From: Xenophilus sp. AP218F
GTDB lineage: Bacteria > Pseudomonadota > Gammaproteobacteria > Burkholderiales > Chromobacteriaceae
Direction: 5' to 3'
DNA length: 64,000 bases
NCBI GenBank assembly: GCA_002213445.1
Contig: NJIE01000003.1
Coordinates: forward strand, 124,001 to 188,000
The notes beneath the pieces are model-generated. The model was not told the origin of the DNA. It searched no databases and was given only the letters and a program-made list of their open reading frames with translations. A program made the translations under genes and the position numbers. Shown one piece after another: positions 18,046 to 26,847 of the stretch. Each line of letters starts with the position of its first letter. Within the stretch, counting starts at the first letter, position 1.

Positions 18046-19098
18046 TCAAGCCGGCGGCAGCAAGGCCGCCCGCGCCGGCCGCCAATACACCCGGCAGCCC
18101 GCCGCCAAAGCCATGCTTTCCGCCCGCTCCTGGCTGAGCGCCAGCTGCAACTCTCCCAACTCGGACGACAGCCGCAAGCGCGTCAGCGGCCCCAGCGCGT
18201 GCAGCGCCAGCACCTGGCCGGCCGCCCAGCCCGGCGCCGGCGCGCAGGCCAGCTCGATTTCATGCGGCCGCACGTAGGCGCTCACCGCCGCGCCCGGCGG
18301 CCAGCCGCCGCAATCGAGCGCGAAACGCAGGCCGCCGCACGCCAGCCCGCCCTCGTCCACCCGCGCCGCCAGGCAGTTGGTTTCGCCCAGGAACTCGGCC
18401 ACGAAACGCGTCGCAGGTTGCCGGTACAGCTGAGTCGGCGCGCCCAGCTGCTCGATGCGTCCGGCCTGCATCACCGCCACCTGGTCGGCCAGCGCCAGCG
18501 CTTCGTCCTGATCGTGGGTGACGAAAATGCTGGTGACGCCGATCTCGTCGTGCAGGCGGCGCAGCCAGGCGCGCATCTCCTGCCGCACCTTGGCGTCCAG
18601 CGCGCCGAAAGGCTCGTCCAGCAGCAGGATTTTCGGTTCCACCGCCAGCGCCCGCGCCAGCGCCACGCGCTGGCGTTGCCCGCCGGACAGTTGCGCCGGA
18701 TAGGCGTCGGCCAAATGCGGCAACTGCACCTGCTCCAGCAGGGCCAGCACCCGGCGGCGGATGGCCGCCTGCTCCGGGCGCAGCCGTCGCGGGCGCACCG
18801 CCAGGCCGAAAGCGATGTTGTCGAACACGTTCAGATGCCGGAACAGCGCGTAATGCTGAAACACCATGCCCACGCCGCGCTCGGCCGGCGCCAGCCCGGT
18901 GACGTCGCGCCCGCCCAACCGCACCGCGCCGCCGTCGGCCGGCTCCAGTCCGGCGATGATGCGCAGCAAGGTGCTCTTGCCGCAGCCGGACGGCCCAAGC
19001 AAGGCCAGCAGCCGGCCGGCGTCCAGCCGCAGGCTGACCTCGTCGAGAGCCTGGAAGGCGTCGAAGCGTTTGCTGATGCGGTCAAGCGCGATATCCAT
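18046..19098 (-). CDS. CysA-like sulfate/thiosulfate-type ABC ATPase, orphan
   Basis: A 350-residue ABC ATPase with Walker [10 protein letters not shown] near residue 35, Q-loop [20 protein letters not shown], signature [15 protein letters not shown], Walker [17 protein letters not shown] and H-loop [13 protein letters not shown]. The [15 protein letters not shown] text and the short regulatory TOBE-like C-terminal domain ([11 protein letters not shown]) are typical of CysA. No cysT, cysW or binding-protein gene adjoins it, so its partner permeases must be elsewhere. It stands alone between two plus-strand genes. Confidence 0.82.
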   Translation of the reverse strand: MDIALDRISKRFDAFQALDEVSLRLDAGRLLALLGPSGCGKSTLLRIIAGLEPADGGAVRLGGRDVTGLAPAERGVGMVFQHYALFRHLNVFDNIAFGLAVRPRRLRPEQAAIRRRVLALLEQVQLPHLADAYPAQLSGGQRQRVALARALAVEPKILLLDEPFGALDAKVRQEMRAWLRRLHDEIGVTSIFVTHDQDEALALADQVAVMQAGRIEQLGAPTQLYRQPATRFVAEFLGETNCLAARVDEGGLACGGLRFALDCGGWPPGAAVSAYVRPHEIELACAPAPGWAAGQVLALHALGPLTRLRLSSELGELQLALSQERAESMALAAGCRVYWRPARAALLPPA

Positions 19099-19213
19099 GG
19101 TCCTCGCGGCCGGCAGGGCCGCGTCCTGTTCGACGGGAAAGCGCTATTGTAGCCATGGCGGCCGCCGGCATGGCATGATTTGCCAATATCATTTCTTTCG
19201 CAGGGCCGCCTAG

Positions 19214-20830
19214 ATGAAAACGCTGCTTGCCCGCCTGTCGCTGTTGCTCGCCTGCTGCCTGGCCGGCGCGGCCTTCGCCGCCGAGCCGCACCCCACCCCC
19301 GACCTCGGCGACAACGCCCGCACCCTGACGCTGGATAACCGCCCCATCTTCCTGTTTCTGTCCCGCCAGGGCACGCTGACGCCGGAGCAACGCGCCAGCC
19401 GGGCGCTGGAACGCATCGCCGCGCTGGAAGACGCCGACCTCGACCACCCGGTGCAAACCCTCTCCTACCTCAGCGGCGGCCAGCGCAACGTGCAGCTGAG
19501 CCTGAACAAGAAGCCGCTGTTCACCCTCACCGAAGCCGACCTCGACCCTGCCGACGCGCTGACGCTGGACCAGGCGGCGCAAAAGGTGGTGGATCGCCTC
19601 AACGAAGTGCGGCTGGGAGCGCTGGAGCAGCGCTCGCCGCAGCAGATGGCCAAGGCCGCGGCGCTGGCGCTGCTGGCCAGCGCGCTGTTCGCCGTCGCGC
19701 TGGGGCTGATCCTGCGCGGCCGCCGGCTGTCGCGGCGACGGCTGGCGCAAAGGCCGGTCGCCCCGCTCAACTGGCTGCACAGCCGCTACGACCTGCGCGG
19801 CGTGCTGCGCGGCCTGGAATGCCGGCTGGTGGACCTCACCGCCCTGCTGTGCGCGCTGTTCGCCGGCTATCTGTGGCTGTCCTACGTGCTGGGCCGCTTC
19901 CCCTACACCCGCCCGCTGGGCAAGCGGCTGGGCGAGTCGCTGCTCGGCCTGGTGGGCGAACTGGCGCAAGACATGCTGGCGGCGCTGCCCGGCCTCGTCA
20001 CCGTCGCCCTGATCTTTTTGCTGACCCGGCTGATCTCGCGCGGGCTGGGCCTGCTGTTCGACGCCGTGGAACGCGGCCAGCTGGAGCTGCCCGGCCTGCA
20101 CGCCGAAACCGTCGGCGCCACGCGCCGGCTGACCTCGGTGGCCTTGTGGCTGTTCGCGCTGATCGTCGCCTATCCCTACTTCCCCGGCGCCGGCAGCGAC
20201 GCCTTCAAGGGCGTCAGCGTGTTCTTCGGCCTGATGGTGACGCTGGGCTCGGCCGGCATCATGAACCACGCGATGAGCGGGCTGGTGCTGATCTACTCGC
20301 GCGCGCTGCGCCCCGGCGACTTCGTGCAGATCGGCGACGTGGAAGGCTTCGTCAGCGAACTGTCCACGCTGTCCACCAAGATCGTCACCCGCCAGGATTA
20401 CGAAATCACCGTTCCCAACGCGGTGGCGGTGGGCGGCAAGGTGATCAACTGCAGCCGCCGCGCGCCGGGACTGGGGCCGATCGCCTGCACCTCGGTGACC
20501 ATCGGCTACGACACCCCGTGGCGGCAGGTGCACGCCATGCTGGAGCTGGCCGCCCGCCGCACCGCCGGCCTGGACGCCAGCCATCCCCCCAAGGTGCGCC
20601 AGACCGGCCTGCAGGATTATTACGTCGCCTACGAGCTGCAAGTGTGGCTGGCCGCCGGCCAGAAGCCGCCGGCGGTGAAAAACGAGCTGCACGGCCACAT
20701 CCAGGACGTGTTCAACGAATTCGGCGTGCAGATCATGTCTCCGCATTTCCGCGCCCAGCCGGAACAGGACGTGGTGGTGCCCAAAGCGCGCTGGTTCGCC
20801 GCTCCGGCCACGCCGCCGGAACCGGACTGA
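19214..20830 (+). CDS. Mechanosensitive ion channel, MscS family
   Basis: The 538-residue protein begins with a Sec signal peptide (LSLLLACCLAGAAFAAEP), a periplasmic region of about 150 residues, then several membrane segments from about residue 150. The MscS core follows: the pore-lining helix and beta domain (SGLVLIYSRALRPGDFVQIG, then GFVSELSTLSTKIVTRQDYE and ITVPNAVAVGGKVINCSRR). It is longer than E. coli MscS and belongs to the class with an added periplasmic module. It should open under hypo-osmotic membrane tension. It is divergent from the CysA-like gene and unlinked to an operon. Confidence 0.92.
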   Translation: MKTLLARLSLLLACCLAGAAFAAEPHPTPDLGDNARTLTLDNRPIFLFLSRQGTLTPEQRASRALERIAALEDADLDHPVQTLSYLSGGQRNVQLSLNKKPLFTLTEADLDPADALTLDQAAQKVVDRLNEVRLGALEQRSPQQMAKAAALALLASALFAVALGLILRGRRLSRRRLAQRPVAPLNWLHSRYDLRGVLRGLECRLVDLTALLCALFAGYLWLSYVLGRFPYTRPLGKRLGESLLGLVGELAQDMLAALPGLVTVALIFLLTRLISRGLGLLFDAVERGQLELPGLHAETVGATRRLTSVALWLFALIVAYPYFPGAGSDAFKGVSVFFGLMVTLGSAGIMNHAMSGLVLIYSRALRPGDFVQIGDVEGFVSELSTLSTKIVTRQDYEITVPNAVAVGGKVINCSRRAPGLGPIACTSVTIGYDTPWRQVHAMLELAARRTAGLDASHPPKVRQTGLQDYYVAYELQVWLAAGQKPPAVKNELHGHIQDVFNEFGVQIMSPHFRAQPEQDVVVPKARWFAAPATPPEPD

Positions 20831-20936
20831 TTGCCCCGCCGGGCTGGCTGCGGTCCGGGCTTTGGTTTAATCTGAAACGTCGGGGGCGCGCGGCGCCTCC
20901 AGGCACCAAAGCATTGGGAACACGGGACAGTCCGAA

Positions 20937-22196
20937 ATGAACGTCAAAGAATACATGCAGCAAACCGGCAAGGCGGCGCGCAAGGCCAGCCGCCTGCTGG
21001 CCCGCGCCGACAGCCAACAGAAAAACCAGGCGCTGCTCGCCATCGCCGCCGCCATCGTCCGCGACAAGGCCAGGCTGCTCGCCGCCAACGCCAAGGACGT
21101 GGACGCCGCCAGACAGTCCGGCCTCGACGCCGCCATGATCGACCGCCTGACCCTGAGCGCCAAGGGCGTGGAAGCGATGGCCGACGGCCTGCACCAGATC
21201 GCCGCGCTGCCGGACCCGGTGGGCGAGATCAGCGATATGAGCTACCGCCCGTCCGGCATCCAGCTGGGCAAGATGCGGGTGCCGCTGGGCGTAGTGGGCA
21301 TCATCTACGAAGCGCGCCCCAACGTCACCGCCGACGCCGCCGGCCTGTGCCTGAAATCCGGCAACGCCACCATCCTGCGCGGCGGCTCGGAAGCCTTCCA
21401 CAGCAACCAGGCCATCGCCGCCTGCGTCCACGAGGGCCTGCGCGTCGCCGGCCTGCCGGCCGAAGCGGTGCAGGTGCTGGAAACCACCGACCGCGCCGCG
21501 GTGGGCGAACTGATCGCCATGCCGCAGTACGTGGATGTGATCGTGCCGCGCGGCGGCAAGGGCCTGATCGCCCGCATCAGCGGCGAAGCCAAAGTGCCGG
21601 TGATCAAGCACCTGGACGGCAACTGCCATGTCTACATCGACGACACCGCCAACCCGGACAAGGCGTTCAACATCGCCCTCAACGCCAAGACCCACCGCTA
21701 CGGCACCTGCAACACCATGGAAACGCTGCTGGTGCACGCCGCCTTCGCCGAATTCATCCTGCCGCGCCTGGCCGAGGCCTACTGGGAAAAAGGCGTGGAG
21801 CTGCGCGGCTGCGAGCGCACCCGCGTCATCCTCGGCGACAAGGTCTGGCCGGCCAGCGACGAGGACTGGGCCAGCGAATACCTGGCGCCGGTGCTGGCGA
21901 TCAAGGTGGTCAAGGATATCGACGAGGCCATCGAGCACATCAACCACTGGGGCAGCCACCATACCGACGCCATCGTCACCGAGGACCTGGGCCGCGCCCG
22001 CCGCTTCTTGCGCGAGGTGGACTCGTCCAGCGTGATGGTCAACGCCTCCACCCGCTTCGCCGACGGCTTCGAGTACGGCCTGGGCGCCGAGATCGGCATC
22101 TCCACCGACAAGATCCACGCTCGCGGCCCGGTGGGGCTGATCGGCCTCACCAGCCAGAAGTGGATCGTGCTGGGCGACGGACAGATCCGCGAATAA
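20937..22196 (+). CDS. proA: Gamma-glutamyl phosphate reductase
   Basis: A 419-residue NADPH-dependent enzyme that makes glutamate-5-semialdehyde, the second step of proline synthesis. Conserved text includes [20 protein letters not shown], the nucleotide-binding region GGSEAFHSN, the catalytic cysteine in [15 protein letters not shown] near residue 260, and the C-terminal [19 protein letters not shown]. The family length is exact. proB is not adjacent. The gene ends with a good terminator and is monocistronic. Confidence 0.97.
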   Translation: MNVKEYMQQTGKAARKASRLLARADSQQKNQALLAIAAAIVRDKARLLAANAKDVDAARQSGLDAAMIDRLTLSAKGVEAMADGLHQIAALPDPVGEISDMSYRPSGIQLGKMRVPLGVVGIIYEARPNVTADAAGLCLKSGNATILRGGSEAFHSNQAIAACVHEGLRVAGLPAEAVQVLETTDRAAVGELIAMPQYVDVIVPRGGKGLIARISGEAKVPVIKHLDGNCHVYIDDTANPDKAFNIALNAKTHRYGTCNTMETLLVHAAFAEFILPRLAEAYWEKGVELRGCERTRVILGDKVWPASDEDWASEYLAPVLAIKVVKDIDEAIEHINHWGSHHTDAIVTEDLGRARRFLREVDSSSVMVNASTRFADGFEYGLGAEIGISTDKIHARGPVGLIGLTSQKWIVLGDGQIRE

Positions 22197-22220
22197 GCCG
22201 CCCCGCATCCGCGACGGAAC

Positions 22221-22250
22221 AGAGGCCGCGCCATCGCGGCCTCTTTCTTT
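22221..22250 (+). terminator. Rho-independent terminator of proA
   Basis: AGAGGCCGCG pairs with CGCGGCCTCT around a CCAT-like loop and is followed by TTCTTT, 24 bp after the proA stop. Confidence 0.85.
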
Positions 22251-22315
22251 GCCGGACCGCCCGCGCGCGCCGGTTTCGCGCGATAATCGCGCTTTCATCC
22301 GGATGCGGAACCCCC

Positions 22316-22792
22316 ATGCTGACCTTGAACAATCAGGACCTGGCCGCGATGTCGGCCAAGGCCGCCGCCGCGCCGCGCCTGCGCGCCCACCACAATTTCC
22401 ACGCCGAACTGAGCGACCCGATCCAGCGCCTGGCCATCGCCATGGAACCGGACACCTATGTGCGCCCGCATCGCCATCCGCACACCTGGGAGCTGCTGAC
22501 CGTGCTGTCCGGCAGCCTGGAGCTGATCGAACTGGACGAAGCCGGCGCGGTGCTGTCGCGCCATCGTCTGGGCCAGGGCGGCGCGCGCGTCTTCGAAATG
22601 CCGGCAGGCACCTGGCACTCGGTGATCTCGCTGGAGCCCGGCAGCGTGGTGTTCGAGGTCAAGCGCGGCCCCTATCTGCCGCTGACCGAAGCCGACCTCG
22701 CGCCGTGGTCGCCGGAGGAAGGCGACGCCGACGCCGCCAAGCTGCTGGCCTTTTTGCGCCGCGCCGCGGTCGGCGAGCGCTTCGTCCGCTAG
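22316..22792 (+). CDS. WbuC-family cupin
   Basis: The 158-residue protein has a single cupin fold with the metal-binding histidine pattern RPHRHPHTWELLTVLSG near residues 49-65 and the second motif FEMPAGTWHSV near residue 97. The text is typical of WbuC family cupins, known from some O-antigen loci but widely found as single genes of unknown activity. The ATG at 22316 begins the family-like MLTLNNQDL sequence. It stands alone after the proA terminator. Confidence 0.82.
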   Translation: MLTLNNQDLAAMSAKAAAAPRLRAHHNFHAELSDPIQRLAIAMEPDTYVRPHRHPHTWELLTVLSGSLELIELDEAGAVLSRHRLGQGGARVFEMPAGTWHSVISLEPGSVVFEVKRGPYLPLTEADLAPWSPEEGDADAAKLLAFLRRAAVGERFVR

Positions 22793-22910
22793 CCTTGCGG
22801 CATAACGCGGCGATTTTCAATATTCCTTAACAGCTGCGCCCGAAGCGGCCGGAACCCCCGCCTTCGCGCCGGCCTCGAACCCTGCGATTTTCATTCTCAG
22901 GGTTCGCCGC

Positions 22911-23279
22911 ATGTTGTTTCCCCCCGCCGTTTCGCGTCGCCTGCCAGGCTTGCTGGCAGGCGCGCTGCTGCTCGTTTCCGCCGCCGCCCAGGCCAAGGAC
23001 GCGCCCCAAACCACGCTGAACGCCCGCCGGCCGCCTTCAGCCGTGGCCGATTGCCTGGAGCAAAGCATCCAGCGCCTGAAGATTCCGGACAGCTTCATCA
23101 GCAGCGCGCCGCTGCCCGACGGCGGCCAGAGCGTAGGCCTGGTCAATCCGGTTTCCGGCCAGAACGGGCTGGAGCTAAGAGTGCTGCCCGACGGCGCCGG
23201 CAGCCGCATCGACGTGTTCACCCACGGGCTGGAATACAGCAAGGCCTGGCGAAAGCGGGTGGCGGTCTGCGCCCGCTGA
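22911..23279 (+). CDS. Small secreted hypothetical protein
   Basis: This 122-residue protein has a clear Sec signal peptide (LPGLLAGALLLVSAAAQAK, cleavage near residue 29). The mature part of about 93 residues includes a pair of cysteines (VADCLEQSIQ and the near-terminal VAVCAR) that could form a disulfide. I recognise no family. An AGGG lies 8 nt before the ATG. Its stop codon directly adjoins the first of the DnaA-box-like sequences that fill the next 200 bp. Confidence 0.7.
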   Translation: MLFPPAVSRRLPGLLAGALLLVSAAAQAKDAPQTTLNARRPPSAVADCLEQSIQRLKIPDSFISSAPLPDGGQSVGLVNPVSGQNGLELRVLPDGAGSRIDVFTHGLEYSKAWRKRVAVCAR

Positions 23280-23479
23280 TGTGGACAACCCGACCCGAGA
23301 GCGGGTCGCCTGTGGATAGTGTGCGCAAACTGTAGATAAGCCTGTGCATAAGACCGGCGGCGCGCCGCCAAGCGCATGAAAGACAAGGCGAACGACCGCG
23401 CACGGCCTGTGGATGAAGGGTGATGCTCCGCTCGCGTCTGTGCGAACTGTGGGGGAAATGTGCATAACCCTGTGAATAG
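23280..23479 (+). promoter_or_regulatory. Cluster of seven DnaA-box-like 9-mers
   Basis: Against the consensus TGTGNATAA (the complement of TTATNCACA) there are two exact matches, TGTGCATAA at 23343 and 23459, and five single-mismatch sites: TGTGGACAA at 23280, TGTGGATAG at 23311, TGTAGATAA at 23331, TGTGGATGA at 23408 and TGTGAATAG at 23471. All point the same way. The sites at 23331/23343 and 23459/23471 form two tandem pairs, each with a 3-bp spacer (GCC and CCC). Such clusters occur at origins, at DnaA-titration loci and in DnaA-controlled promoters. No dnaA or dnaN lies nearby and no obvious AT-rich unwinding element is seen. Confidence 0.7.
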
Positions 23480-23557
23480 TTTGCTTGCGCCGGCCATCCC
23501 CCTGTCTGGCATAAACCGTTACACTCAAACCGGTCCTATCGCATAGCAGGTATCCGC

Positions 23558-24964
23558 ATGTCCATGCCCGACGCACGCCATACCTTGTTCCAGCAACAAT
23601 ACGCCGCCGGCAAAGCCTTGCGCCAAGAGCACTCGCGCGCCGATCACGCCCGCTGCGCGCTCAGCGCCCATCGCGACATCGTCGCCATGGTGGAAGCCAC
23701 CTCCCACGGCCGGGTGCCGGCCCTGGTGCCGCTGCGTTACGGCCGCATGAGCGCGTCGCCGTTCGCCTTCTTCCGCGGCCTGGCCATGATCCAGGCCGCG
23801 GACCTCGCCGCCGCGCCGCATAGCGGCATCGCGCTGCAGATCTGCGGCGACGCGCATCTGATGAATTACGGCTTCTTCGCCTCGCCTGAGCGGCAGCTGA
23901 TCTTCGACATCAACGACTTCGACGAAACCCACCCCGGCCCCTGGGAATGGGACCTGAAGCGGCTGGCGGTCAGTCTGGTCCTGGCCGCCCGCGCCCGCGG
24001 CTTTTCCGACGCCGACGCCCGCGACATGGTGCTGCGCGCCGCCGGCACCTATCAGCGCCGCATCCACGATTACGCCCGCATGGGCCAGCTGGAAGTCTGG
24101 TACAGCAAGCTTGGCTTCGAGCAGTTGCTGTCGCACGCGCCCAGCGAAGACATCCGCCAGCAGATGCTGAAACTGGCGGCCAAGGCGCGCAACCAGACCC
24201 AGGAAAAACTGCTGCCCAAGATGACGGAGCGCGAGGATGGCAGCCTGCGGCTGCGCGACAATCCGCCGGTGATCTTCCACCTGGGCCAGGCCGAGGACAT
24301 GCTGGCCGGCGACGACAGCGGCCTGGCCTGCGAGGACATCCAGCAGCTGATCCAGCCCATGCTGCACCAGTACGGCGGCACGCTGAAGGAAGACCGCCGC
24401 GAGCTGCTAGGGCGCTTCCGGCCGGTGGACGCGGCCTTCAAGGTGGTGGGGGTGGGCAGCGTCGGCACCCGCTGCCTGGTGGTTCTGCTGCAGGACAACT
24501 ACGACCAGCCGCTGTTCCTGCAATTGAAAGAAGCGCGCTCTTCGGTGCTGGAGCCTTACACCCAGCGCTGCGCCCACGGCCATCAGGGCAAGCGGGTGGT
24601 GTTCGGCCAGCGGGTGATGCAAGCCGCCAGCGATCTGTTCCTGGGCTGGACCAGCGGGCCGGGCGGCCGCCACTTCTACGTGCGCCAGCTGCGCGACATG
24701 AAGGCCGCGCCGACGCTGGAGGCCTTCGCCGCCCCCGGCGCGCTGGGCGCTTACGGCCAGGCTTGCGCCTGGGCTCTGGCGCGCGCCCAGGCCAAGGCCG
24801 GCGGCTGCGCGGCGCGCATCGCCGGCTATCTTGGCCAATCCGACCGCTTCCAGCTGGCGCTGGGCGAATACGCGCTGCGCTACGCCGATCAGGTGGAAGC
24901 CGACTACGCCAGCTTCAAGGCCGCCATACGCGGCGGCCGCCTGAACGCCGCGACGCCGGACTGA
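23558..24964 (+). CDS. DUF2252 family protein
   Basis: The 468-residue protein matches DUF2252: an N-terminal RYGRMSASPFAFFRGLA block, ICGDAHLMNYGFF near residue 100, and DINDFDETHPGPWEWDLKRL near residue 125, with a C-terminal VRQLRDMK block. The GDAH-N and D-NDFD motifs resemble the catalytic and metal-binding loops of aminoglycoside-phosphotransferase-type kinases, so a small-molecule kinase fold is likely, but no substrate is known. It follows the DnaA-box cluster, which could influence its promoter. Confidence 0.88.
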   Translation: MSMPDARHTLFQQQYAAGKALRQEHSRADHARCALSAHRDIVAMVEATSHGRVPALVPLRYGRMSASPFAFFRGLAMIQAADLAAAPHSGIALQICGDAHLMNYGFFASPERQLIFDINDFDETHPGPWEWDLKRLAVSLVLAARARGFSDADARDMVLRAAGTYQRRIHDYARMGQLEVWYSKLGFEQLLSHAPSEDIRQQMLKLAAKARNQTQEKLLPKMTEREDGSLRLRDNPPVIFHLGQAEDMLAGDDSGLACEDIQQLIQPMLHQYGGTLKEDRRELLGRFRPVDAAFKVVGVGSVGTRCLVVLLQDNYDQPLFLQLKEARSSVLEPYTQRCAHGHQGKRVVFGQRVMQAASDLFLGWTSGPGGRHFYVRQLRDMKAAPTLEAFAAPGALGAYGQACAWALARAQAKAGGCAARIAGYLGQSDRFQLALGEYALRYADQVEADYASFKAAIRGGRLNAATPD

Positions 24965-24988
24965 ACCTCAGAGGCCATGGGTTTAATC

Positions 24989-25014
24989 TAAACTAGATCA
25001 ATAAGCAGCCTACC
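24989..25014 (+). promoter_or_regulatory. Possible sigma-28 (FliA) promoter of the chemoreceptor gene
   Basis: TAAACTAG, an 11-bp spacer, then GCCTACCC resembles TAAAGTTT-N11-GCCGATAA. The -35 TAAA, the spacing and the GCC agree, while the rest of the -10 does not. Chemoreceptor genes are commonly FliA-dependent, which is the reason for noting it. Confidence 0.35.
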
Positions 25015-25080
25015 CGGCCCATGCCGCCGCAGAGCGGCAGGCCCGGCAAAGGCCGAACCTTTTATCGGGAACCTTGTGAA

Positions 25081-26688
25081 ATGAAACTGAATACCAGACT
25101 CCTCGTCATTCTGGCCGCCAGCCTGCTGGCCCTGCTCGGCATCGCGCTCTCGGCGCTGTTCTCCACCCGCGACACCCTGCACCAGGAAAAGAACGAGCAA
25201 ATCGTCCACATGCTGAAGATGGCCGAGGGCACCCTCAACCACTTCTACCAGCTGGAGCAGAAGGGCATGCCGCGCGCCGAGGCGCAGCGCCAGGCCAAGG
25301 AAGCGCTGATGGCGCTGAAGGTGGACGACATCTACTTCTTCGGCCGCGACCCGAGCCATCTGGTGATCTTCCACCCCAATCCCAAGCGCATGGGCACGAT
25401 AGACATGGGCAGCCCGCTGCCGGACGGCCGCACCACGGTGGCCGCCTACGAGGAGGCGCTGCAAAAAGAGCATTACGGCCTGGTGGTGATCCAGACCAAG
25501 CGGCCCGGCGGCGACGAGGAATTCCCCAAGCTCAACGGCGTGGTGCGTTTCGCCCCCTGGAGCTGGACGGTGGGCACCGGCATCTTCATCGACGACATCG
25601 ACCAGCTGTTCTGGCGCGAAGCCAGAATGCTGCTGGCGCTGGCCATCGCCGCCATCGTGGTGCTGGGCGTGCTGGTGCGCACCATGTCGCGCAGCATCCT
25701 CAACTCGCTGGGCGGCGAACCCGCCTATGCCGCCGAAGTGGTCAACAGCATCGCCAGCGGCGATCTGAGCACCCGCATCGAAGTGAACGGCCCCAAGCAC
25801 AGCCTGCTGGCGGCGATGCAGACCATGCAGGAACAGCTGCGCGGCATGCTGGAGCAAATCCTGCAGGCCACCCGCAGCATAGGCGACGCCAGCCAGCAGC
25901 TGTCCGGCCAGATGGACAAGGTGCACGAAGTCTCCGGCGTCGCCAGCTCGTCCACCAGCTCGGCCGCTGCGGCCATCGAGGAGCTGTCGGTCAGCATCGA
26001 CCACGTCAAGGACAATACCCGCGACACCGAAAGCGGCTCGCGCCGCACCGCGGAACTGGCGCAGCAGGGCGAAGCGCTGGCCGCCGGCACCGCCGCCGAC
26101 ATCCGCGACATCGCCGGCAAGATCAGCGAAGTGACCGACCAGGTGGGCACGCTGGCCACCCGCACCCGCGACATCAGCGGCATCGCCGACACCATCCACG
26201 ACATCGCCAACCAGACCAACCTCCTGGCGCTCAACGCCGCCATCGAAGCGGCGCGCGCCGGCGAGATGGGCCGCGGCTTCGCCGTGGTGGCCGACGAGGT
26301 GCGCAAGCTGGCCGAACGCACCGCCAGCGCCACCGACGAGATTTCCAGCATCGTGCAGCTGGTGGTCGGCGAAACCGACCGCGCCTCGCAGCAGATGGCG
26401 GAAATCCGCCCGACCATGGAAGAAGGCGTCCAGCAGGTCAACCAGGCGGCGCAAACGCTGAACGAAATCAGCCAGCAGGCGCAGCAATCGCTGGCCAACG
26501 TCCACAACGTGGTGGAGGCGATGAGCGAGCAAAGCCAGGCCGGCACCAATATCGCCAGCAACGTCGAGCAGGTGGCCGGCGTGGTGGTGGAAACCCAGCA
26601 CGCCGTCACCCAGGCCGTCGCCGCGGTGCGCGACATCGACCAGCAGGCCGCGGCGCTGAAACAGGCGGTGTCGCGCTTCCGTCTGTAA
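25081..26688 (+). CDS. Methyl-accepting chemotaxis protein with periplasmic Cache-type sensor
   Basis: A 535-residue transmembrane chemoreceptor. The first membrane helix is at residues 8-28 ([20 protein letters not shown]). The periplasmic part of about 155 residues looks like a single Cache domain ([20 protein letters not shown], then [15 protein letters not shown]). A second helix near residues 190-205 is followed by a HAMP-like [20 protein letters not shown] segment and the signalling hairpin with tip [20 protein letters not shown] and [16 protein letters not shown]. The ATG at 25081 is preferred to one 60 bases upstream because it begins the membrane helix. No CheB/CheR-tethering pentapeptide is visible. 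Confidence 0.93.
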   Translation: MKLNTRLLVILAASLLALLGIALSALFSTRDTLHQEKNEQIVHMLKMAEGTLNHFYQLEQKGMPRAEAQRQAKEALMALKVDDIYFFGRDPSHLVIFHPNPKRMGTIDMGSPLPDGRTTVAAYEEALQKEHYGLVVIQTKRPGGDEEFPKLNGVVRFAPWSWTVGTGIFIDDIDQLFWREARMLLALAIAAIVVLGVLVRTMSRSILNSLGGEPAYAAEVVNSIASGDLSTRIEVNGPKHSLLAAMQTMQEQLRGMLEQILQATRSIGDASQQLSGQMDKVHEVSGVASSSTSSAAAAIEELSVSIDHVKDNTRDTESGSRRTAELAQQGEALAAGTAADIRDIAGKISEVTDQVGTLATRTRDISGIADTIHDIANQTNLLALNAAIEAARAGEMGRGFAVVADEVRKLAERTASATDEISSIVQLVVGETDRASQQMAEIRPTMEEGVQQVNQAAQTLNEISQQAQQSLANVHNVVEAMSEQSQAGTNIASNVEQVAGVVVETQHAVTQAVAAVRDIDQQAAALKQAVSRFRL

Positions 26689-26707
26689 ATCCGCCGCGCC
26701 CGGAACC

Positions 26708-26735
26708 GACGCCGCCCGCGGGCGGCGTTTTGCTT
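26708..26735 (+). terminator. Rho-independent terminator of the chemoreceptor gene
   Basis: An ACGCCGCCCG/CGGGCGGCGT stem with almost no loop is followed by TTTTGCTT, about 20 bp after the stop. Confidence 0.8.
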
Positions 26736-26847
26736 GCCCTTCTTCGGCCCGGTGGCATAATGCTTTGGAGCAATCGCTCGACAAAATAAAAAATACAGCA
26801 GTGGACAGACGCAACACCCACCCGCGCAAGCGCATCGGGAGACCCCC

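Noticed and set aside
26745-26770. Sigma-54 promoter upstream of the glutamine-synthetase-like gene (TGGCATAATGCTTTGG)
   Set aside because: The GG and GC elements are not 10 bp apart; a plain CATAAT -10 explains the sequence better.
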